A stretch of 64,000 nt of DNA, taken from the NCBI GenBank assembly GCA_013400115.1, contig VXBP01002354.1:806001-870000 (forward strand), read 5' to 3'. Origin of the DNA: Rhinopomastus cyanomelas (Eukaryota > Chordata > Aves > Bucerotiformes > Rhinopomastidae). A model generated the notes under the pieces. That model had not been told where the DNA came from. It searched no databases and saw nothing but the letters and a program-made list of their open reading frames with translations. Of this stretch, positions 11,001 to 22,623 are shown one piece after another (within the stretch, counting starts at the first letter, position 1; every line of letters begins with the position of its first letter). The position numbers and the translations under genes were made by a program.

Positions 11001-12553
11001 AGCAAATCATGTTCTCCAGCCAAGGAGGGGCTTATGGCCATCAGCTGTTAAGAGCCTTGCTGGCCAGTCGCGGTCTGATCCGTAGTGATGCAGCCTTTAG
11101 TCACTTAAAGGTTTTCATCAATTTTCATAATTCAGAGCTCAGTTTGGGAAGGTAACTGTATCTGACACTGAAATGAAGGAGGAGGAGTGAACGCCATGGT
11201 CCTGAGGCTTGGAGTCGCCCATCCCAACGCGTCGCCTTACGCTGGGATCAGCCAACGCTCCTCAGAAGATGTTGACTGTCATGCAGAAGAGAATCACAGA
11301 GTCGGGAGTGTGTTTGGCATTTGCTTACGCTGAAGCACTAGCCAGTGACCTAATGGATCTTCAGATAACTGTGATGGAGAGCAGACAGCACCCAGCTGTA
11401 CACAACGTGCTCTTGCTCTTCTCTTGGTGAATTCAGAGGGTATTTAAAAAAGAGTGGGAAGGTAATGAGAAACTGCCAGTCAGAGTCACTTCTCAGGCCA
11501 GTCCTCAGCATAACCCGGTCTGATTGTCCCACCTCCCCGTGCCATGCCTGGACGGAAGGCAGAGCAGACAGGGGGCTGTCGCAGCGTGCTGCTAGGTTGT
11601 GTCACACACAGCCACAGAGGTCTGAAAGGCTTCTGTACGAATCTGCCGTCAGGAGTCACTAGAACCCCTCCCAGTCAGTTGTTGAACCCTGTCAATAGAT
11701 TCTCGCTGCGGTCTCTTACTTCATCAAGAGGTGAGAAGGCTTAGCCTTGTCATTTGGCTTCTGTTTGTGGACATTTCAGTGATAAAACAGCTCTGTGGAA
11801 ACGGACAGAAGAGCTTTCCCGGGCGTCTGTCCTGAGCTTGAGTCATCCTCCTGCTTAGTGCGCTGCTGGAGCAGCCTGGCGCAGCTCCTCCTCGTTGCCA
11901 GTGGCTCTGTTGAGATGCTCTGTCATTGCCCTGGGCGGTCGCGTTTGCAGACCGGCCACCTGTCCAATGGAACCCGCTTGGTTCAAACCCAGCAGTGCCA
12001 ATCGGGGAACAGGCAGCCCCTCAGCGTTTGAAGTGTTGCGTAGGAGGGCTCCGCGCCGCCCGTGGCGCTGCGTGAACCATGACCAAGCAGTCTGCTCGCG
12101 AGCGCCTCGCGCCTCATTGCTCCGGAGTTTATTGGCGAAGTGATATGACTGGGTCCTCGCGAAGGTCCCTGCTGAGCTCACCGGCTTCAGGTGCTCGGCG
12201 CGTTCCTCTGCAGGTCGTCCTCCGTTGCTGTGAAGTACGGTCAGAGCTGTCTCATAAAGGTGATGGATCGAGTCATTAGCGCTTGATCAGCACCGTTTCT
12301 CAAAGATGTTACCCAGTGACCCTGAGGGCATTTTGTGACCTTCACACTGGGCAGACAGCTAATCACTCCTCGGGCAACGATTACCAAGGCTTTTTAGTCT
12401 CTGTGTCGTTTTGGCTTAGAAATTATTGTGCTGTTGAGCTCTCGATCCACTTGGCCATGGAACTTGGGCTCTCAGAGGGCTCCCTGCGTGGTCTTGGGTT
12501 GCGCGGATTGCAGCAGCTCCGTGAAGGGGATTACAGGGCTGTGTGTCTCGTAG
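8021..12553 (+). other. CDH8: CDH8 intron 7
   Basis: This 4,533-bp phase 2 intron contains no CR1 that I can recognise. GC-rich, moderately CpG-rich stretches occur near 9960-10130 and 12000-12130. Both splice signals look weak: the donor is GTAGTG, and the acceptor CTCGTAG follows a tract (GGGCTGTGTGTCTCGTAG) with few consecutive pyrimidines. No further gene or RNA is seen. Confidence 0.8.
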
Positions 12554-12690
12554 GTTCTCCATCGACCGGCACACCGACCTCGAGAGGCAGTTCAACATCA
12601 ACGCTGAGGACGGGAAGATCACGCTGGCCACCCCGCTGGACAGAGAAACCAACACGTGGCACAACATCACCATTGTCGCCACTGAAACCA
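12554..12690 (+). CDS. CDH8: CDH8 exon 8: middle of EC4
   Basis: This 137-bp exon encodes about residues 426-472. The sequence FSIDRHTDLERQFNIN leads into AEDGKITLATPLDRET, with the DRE calcium motif of EC4. HNIT at about residue 463 is an N-glycosylation sequon. The first base completes Arg and the last base begins the Arg completed at 23908. The donor GTAAGT is strong; the acceptor has a poor pyrimidine tract. Skipping this 137-bp exon would shift the frame. It lies over 4 kb from exon 7 and 11 kb from exon 9. Confidence 0.95.
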
Positions 12691-13274
12691 GTAAGTGTTT
12701 GCGTAGCCTGCCTTTGCCTTCCGCGGGCTCCGCGGTGGGTTCCAGCAGCGTGGGCAGAGGGAGCTCTGTAGTTCAGTAAAAAGTGAAACACCTCGGATTT
12801 TTAAATTACAGAAGTCTGGAAGGACAACGCGATTGCTGTTGAAGTCCCGCTCGTTTAGTTTCCAGGACCCCTCCTTCCCCAGGGAACGCAGCGGTGCAGA
12901 GCTTGAAGAGGCACGCGAGTGCGTTTTGCAGGGCACTCACAGGGGTGAAGGGTGGTGTTTTAAAAAAGCCCCAAGGCAGAGCCTTGTGCTTATTTCTAGT
13001 AGCACAGCAGACAGAAGCAGAGCTGAGCTCCGGTGGAGTTGTAGGCTCAACCCAGAAGTTCTGAACGCGGGGTGGTCCTGCGTTTCAGGACCATCAGTGA
13101 TCAAGCGCACGAGGAGTGTTGCCTGAGTGCTCCTCTTCGAAGTGCGTGAGGGGGTTTACTCGGCTACAGCCGTGGGCAGGAGCTTGGGTTGTACAGATTC
13201 ACAAAACTCAGGAGCCAGGGGTGTCACTTGTTTTCAGACACCAGCACAAGTTTGGCCACAACAGAAACCCCTCT

Positions 13275-13510
13275 TCCAGGACATTGTGTTGTGCCCAGTG
13301 TGAGCAAGATGCAGAGCTGCAGGAGCAAGTCCAGAGGAGTCTAGTCAGGGGGCTGGAGCACCCCAGGCACACTGATTGAATCTGGTCTGTGCAGCCTGGA
13401 GAGGACTCCAGGGGGACCTTAGAGCAGCCTTCCAGTACCTGAAGGGGGCTACAGGAGAACTGTGGAGGAGTTCAGGGTTGTCCAGAGGGTTTCTTCCATT
13501 GAAGAAATCT
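13275..13510 (+). mobile_element. CR1 LINE, old diverged fragment
   Basis: The words 'gcagcctggagaggactcca', 'accttagagcagccttccag' and 'tacctgaagggggctacagg' are typical of the region after CR1 ORF2. The copy is clearly more diverged than those at 42605 and 62572, and its 3' tail is lost. It is a sense-oriented relic in intron 8. Confidence 0.75.
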
Positions 13511-15287
13511 GGGCTGAAGGTGATTCACCTGTAGCAGGTGATATTTAGGGACAGGTTTGAGTCTTTCAGAATTACATGAGTTTAGTGGAAAAGGAGGAGA
13601 GGTTCCGTCTGCAGCTTTGATCCTCTCAACCATCACCCTCACGTCTCTGTACTCTCGAGCATGCTGTTCCTTTTGCACATTTTCTCCTGTCAAACCATCT
13701 CTTTCTTCCATCGTCGAGTCTTTGCCACTTTTTGCTGAGGCTCCTCGACTCATGTAGTGGCTGCTCTGTTGATGAATTTTGTCCCATGGACTTTGAAGAG
13801 AAGACAAAATTACAGAGAACTTTGACCCCTTTGAAAGGTCCCTCTGAAAATACAGATGCACCAAAGGAATAAACGCAGCAACAGTCAGGGCAAGAGAGAT
13901 ACTGGAGACCAAGAAATTGAATCTTCTGTTTCCTTTCTACATCTCCATCCATCTGGGTTTACTGTGTCGGGAGCAGGAACATCTAGATGATTAGAGGCTG
14001 GAGGGAGCAGCATCACTGGCAAAACGACCTTTCCCCAAGAACGAACCCTGTGGTCTGGGGAAGGGAGAGGTGATCTTTGCTCTCTGCCACTGACTCTGGA
14101 CTAATGAGAATTGTTTTGTTGTGTAGTTGAGTTGAAAACCGTGTGCCGGGGAGGCTTTAGCTCATTGCTGGGGAGAAGAGCAGGGGACGTGCCTTGTTTT
14201 CTGAGTTGGGGCTGCTGCTGCTGCGCCTGTGCTTGGGCTCTGCTGCTTTGGCCCGAGTGGGGAAGGAGAGGGGGCACGTGCTGCTGTTCTCTGAGAGCCT
14301 GACCGGCTACGCAGGGTGACGTGTGAGTCGCTGCAGAGGTGGTCCTTCGGCACAGCTGGGCTGGGTATGCGAAGGCTCACTGCTCCTTGGGTTCTCTGGT
14401 GCTTCTTCACAACGGAGTCGTCCACCACCCAGTCCAGTCCAGCGAAGCCAGGATCCTCGCGGCCGTACGTGATCCCACGCGTCTGAGCACACACATGCTT
14501 GCTCAGATGTGCAGAGGTGATGGCTGCAGCTGTAACCGGGCTTTCACCTTGGCCCGTGTGCGCTGCTTGTGGCAACTGGTGAGCAGGTTTGCTGGCAGTC
14601 AAGCAGTGCAGGCTTCCGGCTGGGCCGACTCCTCGGCGTTCTCCCCGCTTCTCCCGCAGGCTCTGCAGCAGTTCCCAAGTCACGTGCCGGCAGCGCTGCT
14701 CGGCTGCTAAAAGGAAATCCAATAGCCATGATTTATTTATCAGCACACTTTTGCCGCGGTTTGCACCAGTCCAGAGTGGGTTCGCAGTCGCTGATCGTTC
14801 AGCTCCCAGACTGTCATACGTGGATAAGGCAGATGACCACGAGGCTCCACCCGCTTCTGCCCCCAGCTCCGTGGATTTCCGTTCCCTTCTTCTATGGCTG
14901 GAGCAGCCACACAGCAGACACGTGCCCCAGACCCTTCCTGGGTGTCTCCTTCACACTAAGGGGATGCCCTGTACTCGAGTCACTGCTGGTTTGTTGATGC
15001 AACGAGGCAGTGATGGATGGAGAACTCGTGTAGTTGGGACCAAAGCAAAGGCTTCTCCCCGAGAAGCTGTTTTGACTTAGAAGAGAAAGAAGTGTCTTAG
15101 TAGCAGAATTCAGGTGCACGCAGGAACATCCTCATGTTTGCCTTCTCATCCCTTCTACGCTGGAGCGGACATCTGCCTGAGATGTGGGATGCTGGTGTTA
15201 GACAACCGCAAGGAGTACAGGGCCCCAACTGGTCCCAGTGCTGGGCTGGAATTCGCTCTAAAGCCACGGAAACCAGAGGGTTGTCAG

Positions 15288-15345
15288 GATCGGAAAAGAC
15301 CTTCAAGATCATCTGGTCCAGCAGTCTGCCCTACCATCCCAAAGG
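15288..15345 (-). mobile_element. CR1 LINE, short 3'-end fragment
   Basis: The + strand reads 'ggaaaagaccttcaagatca', the reverse complement of a CR1 3' tail in a subfamily different from the abundant young one. Only about 60 bp can be supported. Confidence 0.6.
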
Positions 15346-15863
15346 GCGAGGTGACCCTTCTGTCAGCAGCAGGATGTTAAGTAGCTGGGATCCTTTGGGC
15401 GATTGTGTAGATTGCAGTGAGAAAAAGCTGTGAACACCTTCCACCGAGCAGCCCCTGAGCTTTGTGAGAACCACCCTGACAAAGAGCGGAAACCATGGGT
15501 CACGGACCTCAAGGACAACTGTGAGATGATCCATTCCAGGTCTCCACGCATTCTTTCCCCTGACAGAGCGTGGAGTGGGCTACTCAGCACTGGTGCTTGT
15601 TTGCTGGCCCTCTTACTGACCATGCTCTCGGGTTCTAAAGCTTCTCCCTCCTCTCAGACTCCGTGTCACAACACATCAGTCCCCTGGGGAGTCCCAAAGG
15701 CAGTGTGGGACTGCCCAGAAGCAGATGGTTGTCGTGGCCTCGAGCACTGCTTTTGGCCAGGTTTTATGTCTCTGCGTGAAGGGTTTCAATACCGTTCCTG
15801 TTTTGCTGGCTCTGCAGCTGTGAAGCTGACAGACAGCTTTATCAGACGATCCTGGGCACAGTT

Positions 15864-16350
15864 TCACAGAATCATGCAGATTGGAGAAGACCGCTGGGAC
15901 CATCGAGTCCAACCACCAACCCTACTTTACAAGGGCACCTCTAAATCAGACCCCCCAACACTACATCTCGGTGACTTTTAAACACATCCAGGGATGGGGA
16001 CTCAGCCGCTACCCTGGGCAGCCCAGTCCAGGGCCTGACCACTCTCTCCATGAAGACTTTCTTCCTGATGTCCAATCTAAACTTCCCCTGTTGGAGCTTG
16101 AAGCCCTTCCCTCTGCTTCTGTTGCTAATGACTTGTGAGAAGAGCCCAGCACCTGCATCTCTGCAGGGTCCTTTCAGATAGTTGTAGAGAACGATGAGGT
16201 CTCCTCTTAGCCTCCTCTTCCTTAGACTAAACAGCCTCAGCTCTCTCCATCTCTCATCAGATTTATTCCCAGGCCCTTCACCAGCTTTATTGCCCTCCTC
16301 TGTACTGAGGTGCCCAAAGCTGGACCCAGTACTCAAAGTTTGCCAGCCAA
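15864..16350 (-). mobile_element. CR1 LINE, 5'-truncated antisense copy
   Basis: The copy begins on + with 'tcacagaatcatgcagattg' (3' tail). It continues through 'ctaccctgggcagcccagtc' and 'ctgcatctctgcagggtcct' to 'gaggtgcccaaagctggacc'. It belongs to the same subfamily as the copies at 32038, 37428 and 41252. The last bases before 16400 are too diverged to place the 5' break exactly. Confidence 0.9.
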
Positions 16351-17040
16351 TAACTGTACCAGTGGCTAGCTGAGCCCCAACCCAAGCACTTGGCAAAGAC
16401 TTCCACCACTAGGAGAAGCTCTCGTGAGTGACAGTCAAAGCCGTAACTGAAAACGCAGACTGGACCCGGAGTGTAAATGGGGATTGGAGCCCCATAAATA
16501 CCGCGAAGGCGTGGAGCGCCGGGGTCTCAAGGACAGAGCTGTGGGCTCGCTCTGACACAGGTGGTTGCCCACACCAACGGCATTCCTCAGAAATGAAGAC
16601 GTATGAGGCGATTTTGTCACCTAATGGGGAAGGGCACAAAGCCAGAGCCTCTGTATGGTTTACCGAGACCATAAATACGGTAATTGACTCGTCACCCGGC
16701 GCCCGCTCAGCTGCAGTGATCCATACTGCATATTCCCTTAAAAAATACAAGGACACCAATTAGAAGGGAAGAGAGGCACAATTACTCTTCAGAGCAACCC
16801 TTCAGCTATGTTGTGCTTTTCAGCACCGCCAACACCTCTGCTCGGGCTCCAATTGATTTAATTTTGTTTAGGCTTTTATTGTAAAAACGACCGTGGGCAT
16901 TATTAGCGATAATTCTACCGCTGCAGCGAGTGGCTGTGCTGCAGCCCAGAATTAGGGCTCGTTTGGAGTGGGGGAAGTTTCAGGAAGGGAGGAAATAGCC
17001 ATTGTGGGGGTTTAAGCGGGAGGAGCTCGGGAAATGAACC

Positions 17041-17226
17041 TTTCTCGCTTGACCCTGTTTCCACTGGCTTGGCGGAGCTCAGCGCAGATAATCCACCGCT
17101 TGGGCGCAGGAACACGCAGAGCGCAGGGGGCTGCTGCTCACGGAGCGCTCGGCGCCGCGTGGGTTCGGACGGGTCGCAGAGCTTTCGCCGGTGGTCGGCA
17201 CCGTGCGGCGCCTTCGCGCCTCTCGG
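17041..17226. promoter_or_regulatory. CpG-dense patch in intron 8 (candidate)
   Basis: By eye I count about 24 CpG dinucleotides between 17041 and 17224, 20 of them within 17101-17220, in sequence that is otherwise poor in CpG. The patch is shorter than a standard CpG island. A TATA-like CTATATATGA follows at 17335-17344. No exon or start codon context is recognised, so promoter activity is only a possibility. Confidence 0.3.
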
Positions 17227-17769
17227 CTGCAGAAGTGCACCCAGACCTACCGCAAGCTTCCCCATGAGTGATGTGCACAGCTCAGGAGGCACTCGCACTG
17301 CTAAGAAGACCAGTCCCAGAAAGAAACCGGGGCTCTATATATGATGACCTTTAGTTGCTTCTGTGCTAAACTCCTGTTCAATAACAGCTGTACGAGAACA
17401 TGCTGACGCGTTGTCCATCAGAAAGGGAGGAGCTGAGGCTGAGCCATTAACTGTTTTGTTTCAATCCCCAGATCTTTTAAAATTACAAGAAATCTGAATA
17501 TTCCAGACGAGTTGTCCTCGCTCAGCCTGCTTGTTGTTGGTGTCATTACTGCTGCTAGTCACTACCAAACGGCCTAGCTAATTAAAGCTGACACCAAGAC
17601 CTTGTGAGGTTCATGTTCTAGAACACTCTGACATGCATGGAAGAGCCGCGTAGTAATGGCACCGCTGCTCTGAAGCGCAGGCCAGGTTCCTGACTGCCTG
17701 CTGCCAGCCTGGCTCCCGTGATGATGCTGGGGTGGAGCAGCAGGGCAGCACACGGAGTCCTGGGACGCA

Positions 17770-17823
17770 TCGCAGAGCATCGGGGATCAGAAGGGACCTC
17801 GAGAGGTCCTCCAGTCCAGACTT
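17770..17823 (-). mobile_element. CR1 LINE, minimal 3'-end fragment
   Basis: About 50 bp of CR1 tail ('agaagggacctcgagaggtc' on +) with no further CR1 body. It is either a very short insertion or a remnant. Confidence 0.65.
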
Positions 17824-20029
17824 CTGCTTGGCTTCTTTTTCCCTGTAAGGATTTACTTGGGATCGGCGACTAGAACAGAGCTGTTCTCCTTGTGACTGCA
17901 GCAGCTTCGGGTGCAGCCCGCGCGGGGAGCGGCGCTAATAACTCATTTTGAATTATGTATTTGTTTACTCGTAGCGGTGTGTCACGTACGTCTTGATTGT
18001 GCGTCGCTAGGAGTGTGGAGCTCGCCGTGGTCACAATCAGATATGCAGCAGAACGGTCTCTGAGGACACGCTGTTTGAATCCAGACAAGAGACAAGGACC
18101 CGTAATTGCTACTCAGATATTGAAGAGGTGCTACATCTCTGATTAGGGTGCCCCTTCCAACTCTTTTCAAGCCTCATCCCATCCCTTTGTTCCCCCTGCT
18201 TTCATATCCTCCCTTGTCTCTCCTGGTGCACATCCCGTGCAGTCTGATCACTCCGGTAGCAGTGTGTAGGCTAAGTGTAATGAGCTCTCAGGTGTTTCCC
18301 ATTACGTCTGGGATCTTCTGCCGCTGTCTTTTTGGAGCTCGTGGAAGCAAAGTGGTGACGTTGAGGTGGATCTTTAGAGCAGAAGCATCAGGATCAAAGG
18401 GAGGCAGCCACACAAAGTGACTTGAGCAACTCTTGCATTTCTGGGACCTTTGGATCAGGGGAGGGTGCTGTGAGGGATGGGGGTTGCCTGTGCTTCCCCT
18501 TCGCCTCCAACACTAAGGTGGGTATGAATTGGTTCAGCATCCTCTGCTCCCTCAAGGGCAGAGTTGTGTCTCTCTCACTGTGGTGCCTGGTTCTCGGCCA
18601 CGTGGCACCAGAAGGGAACATCCCTCTCTTGCGGTGCGTGGCTGATTTGAACAGAGCTGTCTTGATTTTCCCTCGTAGCCAGGGCTGTGGTAGGATCTTA
18701 CCATCCGTAAGCTACGCGCGAGGGGTGTGGTGCCTTTCCAGGCCCTTTTGATCGGGCAGTGCTTTTGGACTAGGCAGGACCAAACGTGGCACCTCTGCAG
18801 GAAGTGACAGCCGTTGCCCAGGGTGGCAGAAGGATCAGAGGCAGTTCCAGACGGAGCATTTGTGAGGCTGCTGAATAGCTGCCCAGCTTAGTGGTGGGAG
18901 AGGAACAAAGAGGTGGCCTTTGGACGTCAGGTTTCAGCCTGCCCTCTGATAAGCAAAGTGAGGGCTAACTGGTTCCATCAGGGTCTGTTGTGTCTGTGTG
19001 AAGAGAATGTAGGAACCGCTTGAAAATGTAGTTGGATTGTCAGGTTATGCAACTCGGTGTTGACAGCGGGAAGACAACAAGGCGCCCAGTCTCAGTCCGT
19101 TTTGATTTAAGTGATACTGACGTTTTAAAGCCCTACGTCCATCGAAGTGCTGGAATCAGACAATGAGGTGCTAGGGACAAGGACTAGATCAAACTTGCAG
19201 AGCAGAAGAGACCAGACTAACTCAGCTCAGGCAGAAGGGGAAGTGCCAGTCTCCATGACTCTGGTAGGACAGCGGGCAGGCGAGGAGCCAGGGCAGGGCT
19301 AGGCAGGGTGTCACCGACTGCCGTGGTGTTCTGAAGGGTCTTCCAAGCTAAACTCTTCTGTGATTTAAAAATGATCAGTTTGGCCTTTTTGCAGACGTGT
19401 TTCATTTTGTCTGGAAGTTGCAGGTCGTCCGTTTGAAGTCCGTGCTGGCTCTGGGCTGCGTTAAACAAGTCGTGTGTCTTAGGGGCGCTGATGGGTGAGA
19501 AGGGGAAATGAGAGCAGGGTCAGAAGAACCTGGGGTGGTGTTTAATTAACACTTTCTGGCCCGGCTTGTGCATCCCTCACAGCAGCTGCCGTCTTGCCGT
19601 TGGTGTTACCAGCAGGCTGGACATGGAATCTGCCCCGTAATCCCACGGCAGATGTGTTATAACTTGCTTGAAGGCAGCCCCGTGGCCGGGCTTAGTTACT
19701 CATTTACAGAGGGGGTCGCTGAACTTGGGAAACCTCGCGGCTAGCAATCCAGCTTTGAAGTCAGGGACGTGGGTTTGGAGCGTGTTCTCAGTTCCCCTCC
19801 TCCTTGTCCTCCTTTCCAGGATACGCGGTCGAAATGCGCTCCTCGCACCCCTCCTGGCCAGTGGGTACGTATGGCTCCTCTGCGTTCTCCGTGCCGTGCG
19901 AGTCTGCGTCGCGCTAGAGTCTCCCGTCTTCGTCCCGGCGACAAGAGGCAGAAAGGCGGGCGCACGCGGCGGAGGTGGGAGGTGTTCAGGAGGACCTTGG
20001 TTAAGCTGCTGGCACTAGTGCCCCCTGAT

Positions 20030-20925
20030 GAGAGGATTGAGTCAGTCTGTAGACGACACCAGGTTGGGAGGGTGTGTTGATGTGTTGGAGGGTAGTCAGG
20101 CTGTACAGAGGGACCCTGGCAGAGGGCATCGATGGGCTGAGGATAACTGTGGGTTTCAGTAGAGGCAAGTGTGGGGTCCTGCATTTTGGTCACAGCAGAC
20201 CCCTGCAGAGATGCAGGCTTGGGGCAGGGGGGCTGGAGAGCAGTCTGACAGAGAGGGACCTGGGGACTCTAACTGACAGGTGGCTGAATCTGAGCCAGCA
20301 GGGTGCCCAGGTAGCCAAGAAGGCCAGTGGCGTCCTGGCCTAGATTAGAAACTGCGTGTCCAGCAGGAGTAGGGAGGGGGTTGTCTCCCTGTGCTCACCA
20401 CTGGTGAGACTGTGCCTTGAGTGCTGGGTCCAGCTTTGGGCACCTCAGTCCAAAGGAGACATTGAGGGGCTGGAGTGAGGGCAGAGGAGGGCAGCAAAGC
20501 TGGGGAAGGGGCTGGAGGATCAGTGTGATGGGAGAGATGGAGAGAGTTGGGGCTGTTTAGTTGGAGGAAGAGGAGGCTGAGGGGAGACCTCATTGCTCTC
20601 TATAGCTCTCTGAAAGGACCCTGCAGAGATGCTGGTGCTGGTCTCTTCTCACAGGTCAGTAGCGACAGAAGCGGAGGGAAGGGCTTCCAGCTCCAACAGG
20701 GGAGGGGTCAGACTGGCCATCAGGAAGAAATTCTTCCTGCAGAGAGTGGTCAGGCCCTGGGATGGGCTGCCCAGGGTGGGTGTTGAGTCCCCATCCCTGC
20801 ATGAGTTTAAAAGTCGCTGAGATGTGGTGTTGAGGAATCTGGTTTAGAGGTGACCTTGTAGAGCGGGACTGATGTTTGGACTCAATGATCCCAGGGGTCT
20901 TTTCCAGCCGGAATGATTCCGTGTG
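20030..20925 (+). mobile_element. CR1 LINE, longest copy, with decayed ORF2 end
   Basis: At roughly 900 bp this is the longest CR1 here. At 20046-20057 the frame reads SVDD, which corresponds to the catalytic aspartate motif region of the CR1 reverse transcriptase. A nearby frame (20074-20343) retains GKCGVLHFG and LTERDLGTLTDRWLNLSQQ, typical of the ORF2 C-terminal part. Stops and frameshifts break the frame. The non-coding end runs through 'ggatgggctgcccagggtgg' to the tail 'gatcccaggggtcttttcca'. It is 5'-truncated and inactive, and sense-oriented in intron 8. A CpG-dense stretch lies immediately upstream. Confidence 0.9.
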
Positions 20926-22597
20926 AAAAACAGAACATGAAGCCACCTTGTCCTTGATTTGTTTGTCTTCATAAGACGACAATAAAATAAACTGAGCGAT
21001 CTACTGCGAGGAGACGGAACTTTTCAGCTCCATTATGAGTCTCCCAGAGACTGAGCGGAGGAACAAGCCCAGGAAATATGTTTTGCATCTCTCCTTTCTG
21101 CCTCCCTCCCACACACACGCACACACGCACCGTCTCGCCGCAATCTGTGCTCCCCAGTACGTCCCCGCGCGCTGAAATCAATACAAATGGAGCGTGAGCT
21201 CTGAGGCAGGACTGGTGTCCCAGTTCAGGAGCCTTTCCGCTGCGCCCCCGTGGGTCTGTGGTGTTGCAGAGATCCTGCACCGCTCCTGCTGGCAGTCTTT
21301 AAAAACAGCAGAACTTCAGGGGGGTCTGAAGCCTGATGATGCCAAGTCCTTTTTGGTTGGGTTTTCCTTTAGAGTTGTTTGGTTGCTTGAGTTTTCCCCT
21401 AATGCAGAAGTAGCTCCTGTTTCTGTGTTTTAGCAGGAATGTTGCCAGTTCTGAAGTCCTTGCCCAGCCATTTCGGTTCCAGGCATCTGCCTCTCTTGAA
21501 TGAGCTCGTTGCCCAACACTCCAGACACATGGACCCAGCGTTGGCTGCACCATGTGCTTTCTGTAGCTACACTTCAATCAGACTGTAGTTTCACAATAGC
21601 TTCCCAGCATCCTGGAAGCTGGGTTGGGCAGTTCTACATGGAACACACACGGGCCCAGGCTGTGGTGCTGGACAGGCAGGGGATTGCAGCAGGAAAACCA
21701 CAACATGAACCCTGACAGGAGAAATGAACTGGTAGATGATCCTACAGAGTGAGCAGATAGAACCTGGATGAAGTTGTGGAGAGTGGGTCTGGTAACATTC
21801 AGCTTGGTGGGCTGGAAATCTAAGGGAAGTGGCACAAGGGCTGTTGTGTGTGAAGGTGGCGGTTCCGTTTTGCTTTGGATTCCGCTGTTGGAAGTGGGTT
21901 CTAGTTTTAAAGTAGGATTGTGGAGGCCATGTCAGAGACACATGGAGCAGCCACCGCCAGGCCGTGTGGTGATGATGGTGATGATAGAAGTTGGGTTGTA
22001 TTCTGGGGGTCTGCTGTCTCTTCTACTTAATTTTAGTTGAAGTGCCAGAGAGCCTGGGACTTTTTAAAGAGAGCCTTGACGTGATTTTGCACGACTGAGT
22101 TAATGAAGCTGGATTCAGCTGGATCTCTGTGGGTTAAGCAAAAGGCAAAGTTCAGTTTGTGCAGCCCGAAGTTCCCTCTCTCCAAGCCCCCTGCTCTGCA
22201 ATGCCCGTCCTGTGTGCGTCTGTCGAGGAGAGACACTGCTTGTGGGAGCCGAGTGGTGGAGACGTGGAGGACCTGCTCCTGTGGGAGCTGGGAGCTCCGT
22301 TGCGTGTGCTGTGGCCGTGGTGCCCACAGGTGCCCAGGGTGGGCATCGCTGCGACAGCCTCCTCTGGGATGGTTCACCAAGACTCCTCTCAGAGCCAGGC
22401 TGCACGAGGCTCGGTGTTTCACCCTCTCCATCTCTGTCCCAACGACGGGACGCTGCCGGAGCCACGAGAGCCCTGACGGACGGTGCGCGTCCCCGTTTGG
22501 AGATCTCCAAACCAACTGGGCCTCTCTTGTGTTTAGTAAATTGATTTTTTAAATGAATTCTCGTCAAGTTTCTGATTATAATATCTTTAAATGTAGC

Positions 22598-22623
22598 GTT
22601 TGTCTTTCATCAGAAAGACAAAC
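22598..22623. other. Perfect 11-bp hairpin with 4-nt loop
   Basis: GTTTGTCTTTC at 22598-22608 is exactly complementary to GAAAGACAAAC at 22613-22623, with the loop ATCA. It lies in an AT-rich block of intron 8. It is too short and has no flanking pairing to call a microRNA precursor; function unknown. Confidence 0.5.

Noticed and set aside
14162..14746. 194-codon minus-strand frame in intron 8
   Set aside because: No domain, signal peptide or splice context recognised; Ser/Pro/Gln-rich composition typical of GC-rich non-coding DNA.
15430..15981. 183-codon + strand frame in intron 8
   Set aside because: Its last part runs into an antisense CR1, and the first part has no family cue.
21109..21131. 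Short CA/CG-rich repeat (CACACACACGCACACACGCAC)
   Set aside because: Too short and imperfect to list as a microsatellite.
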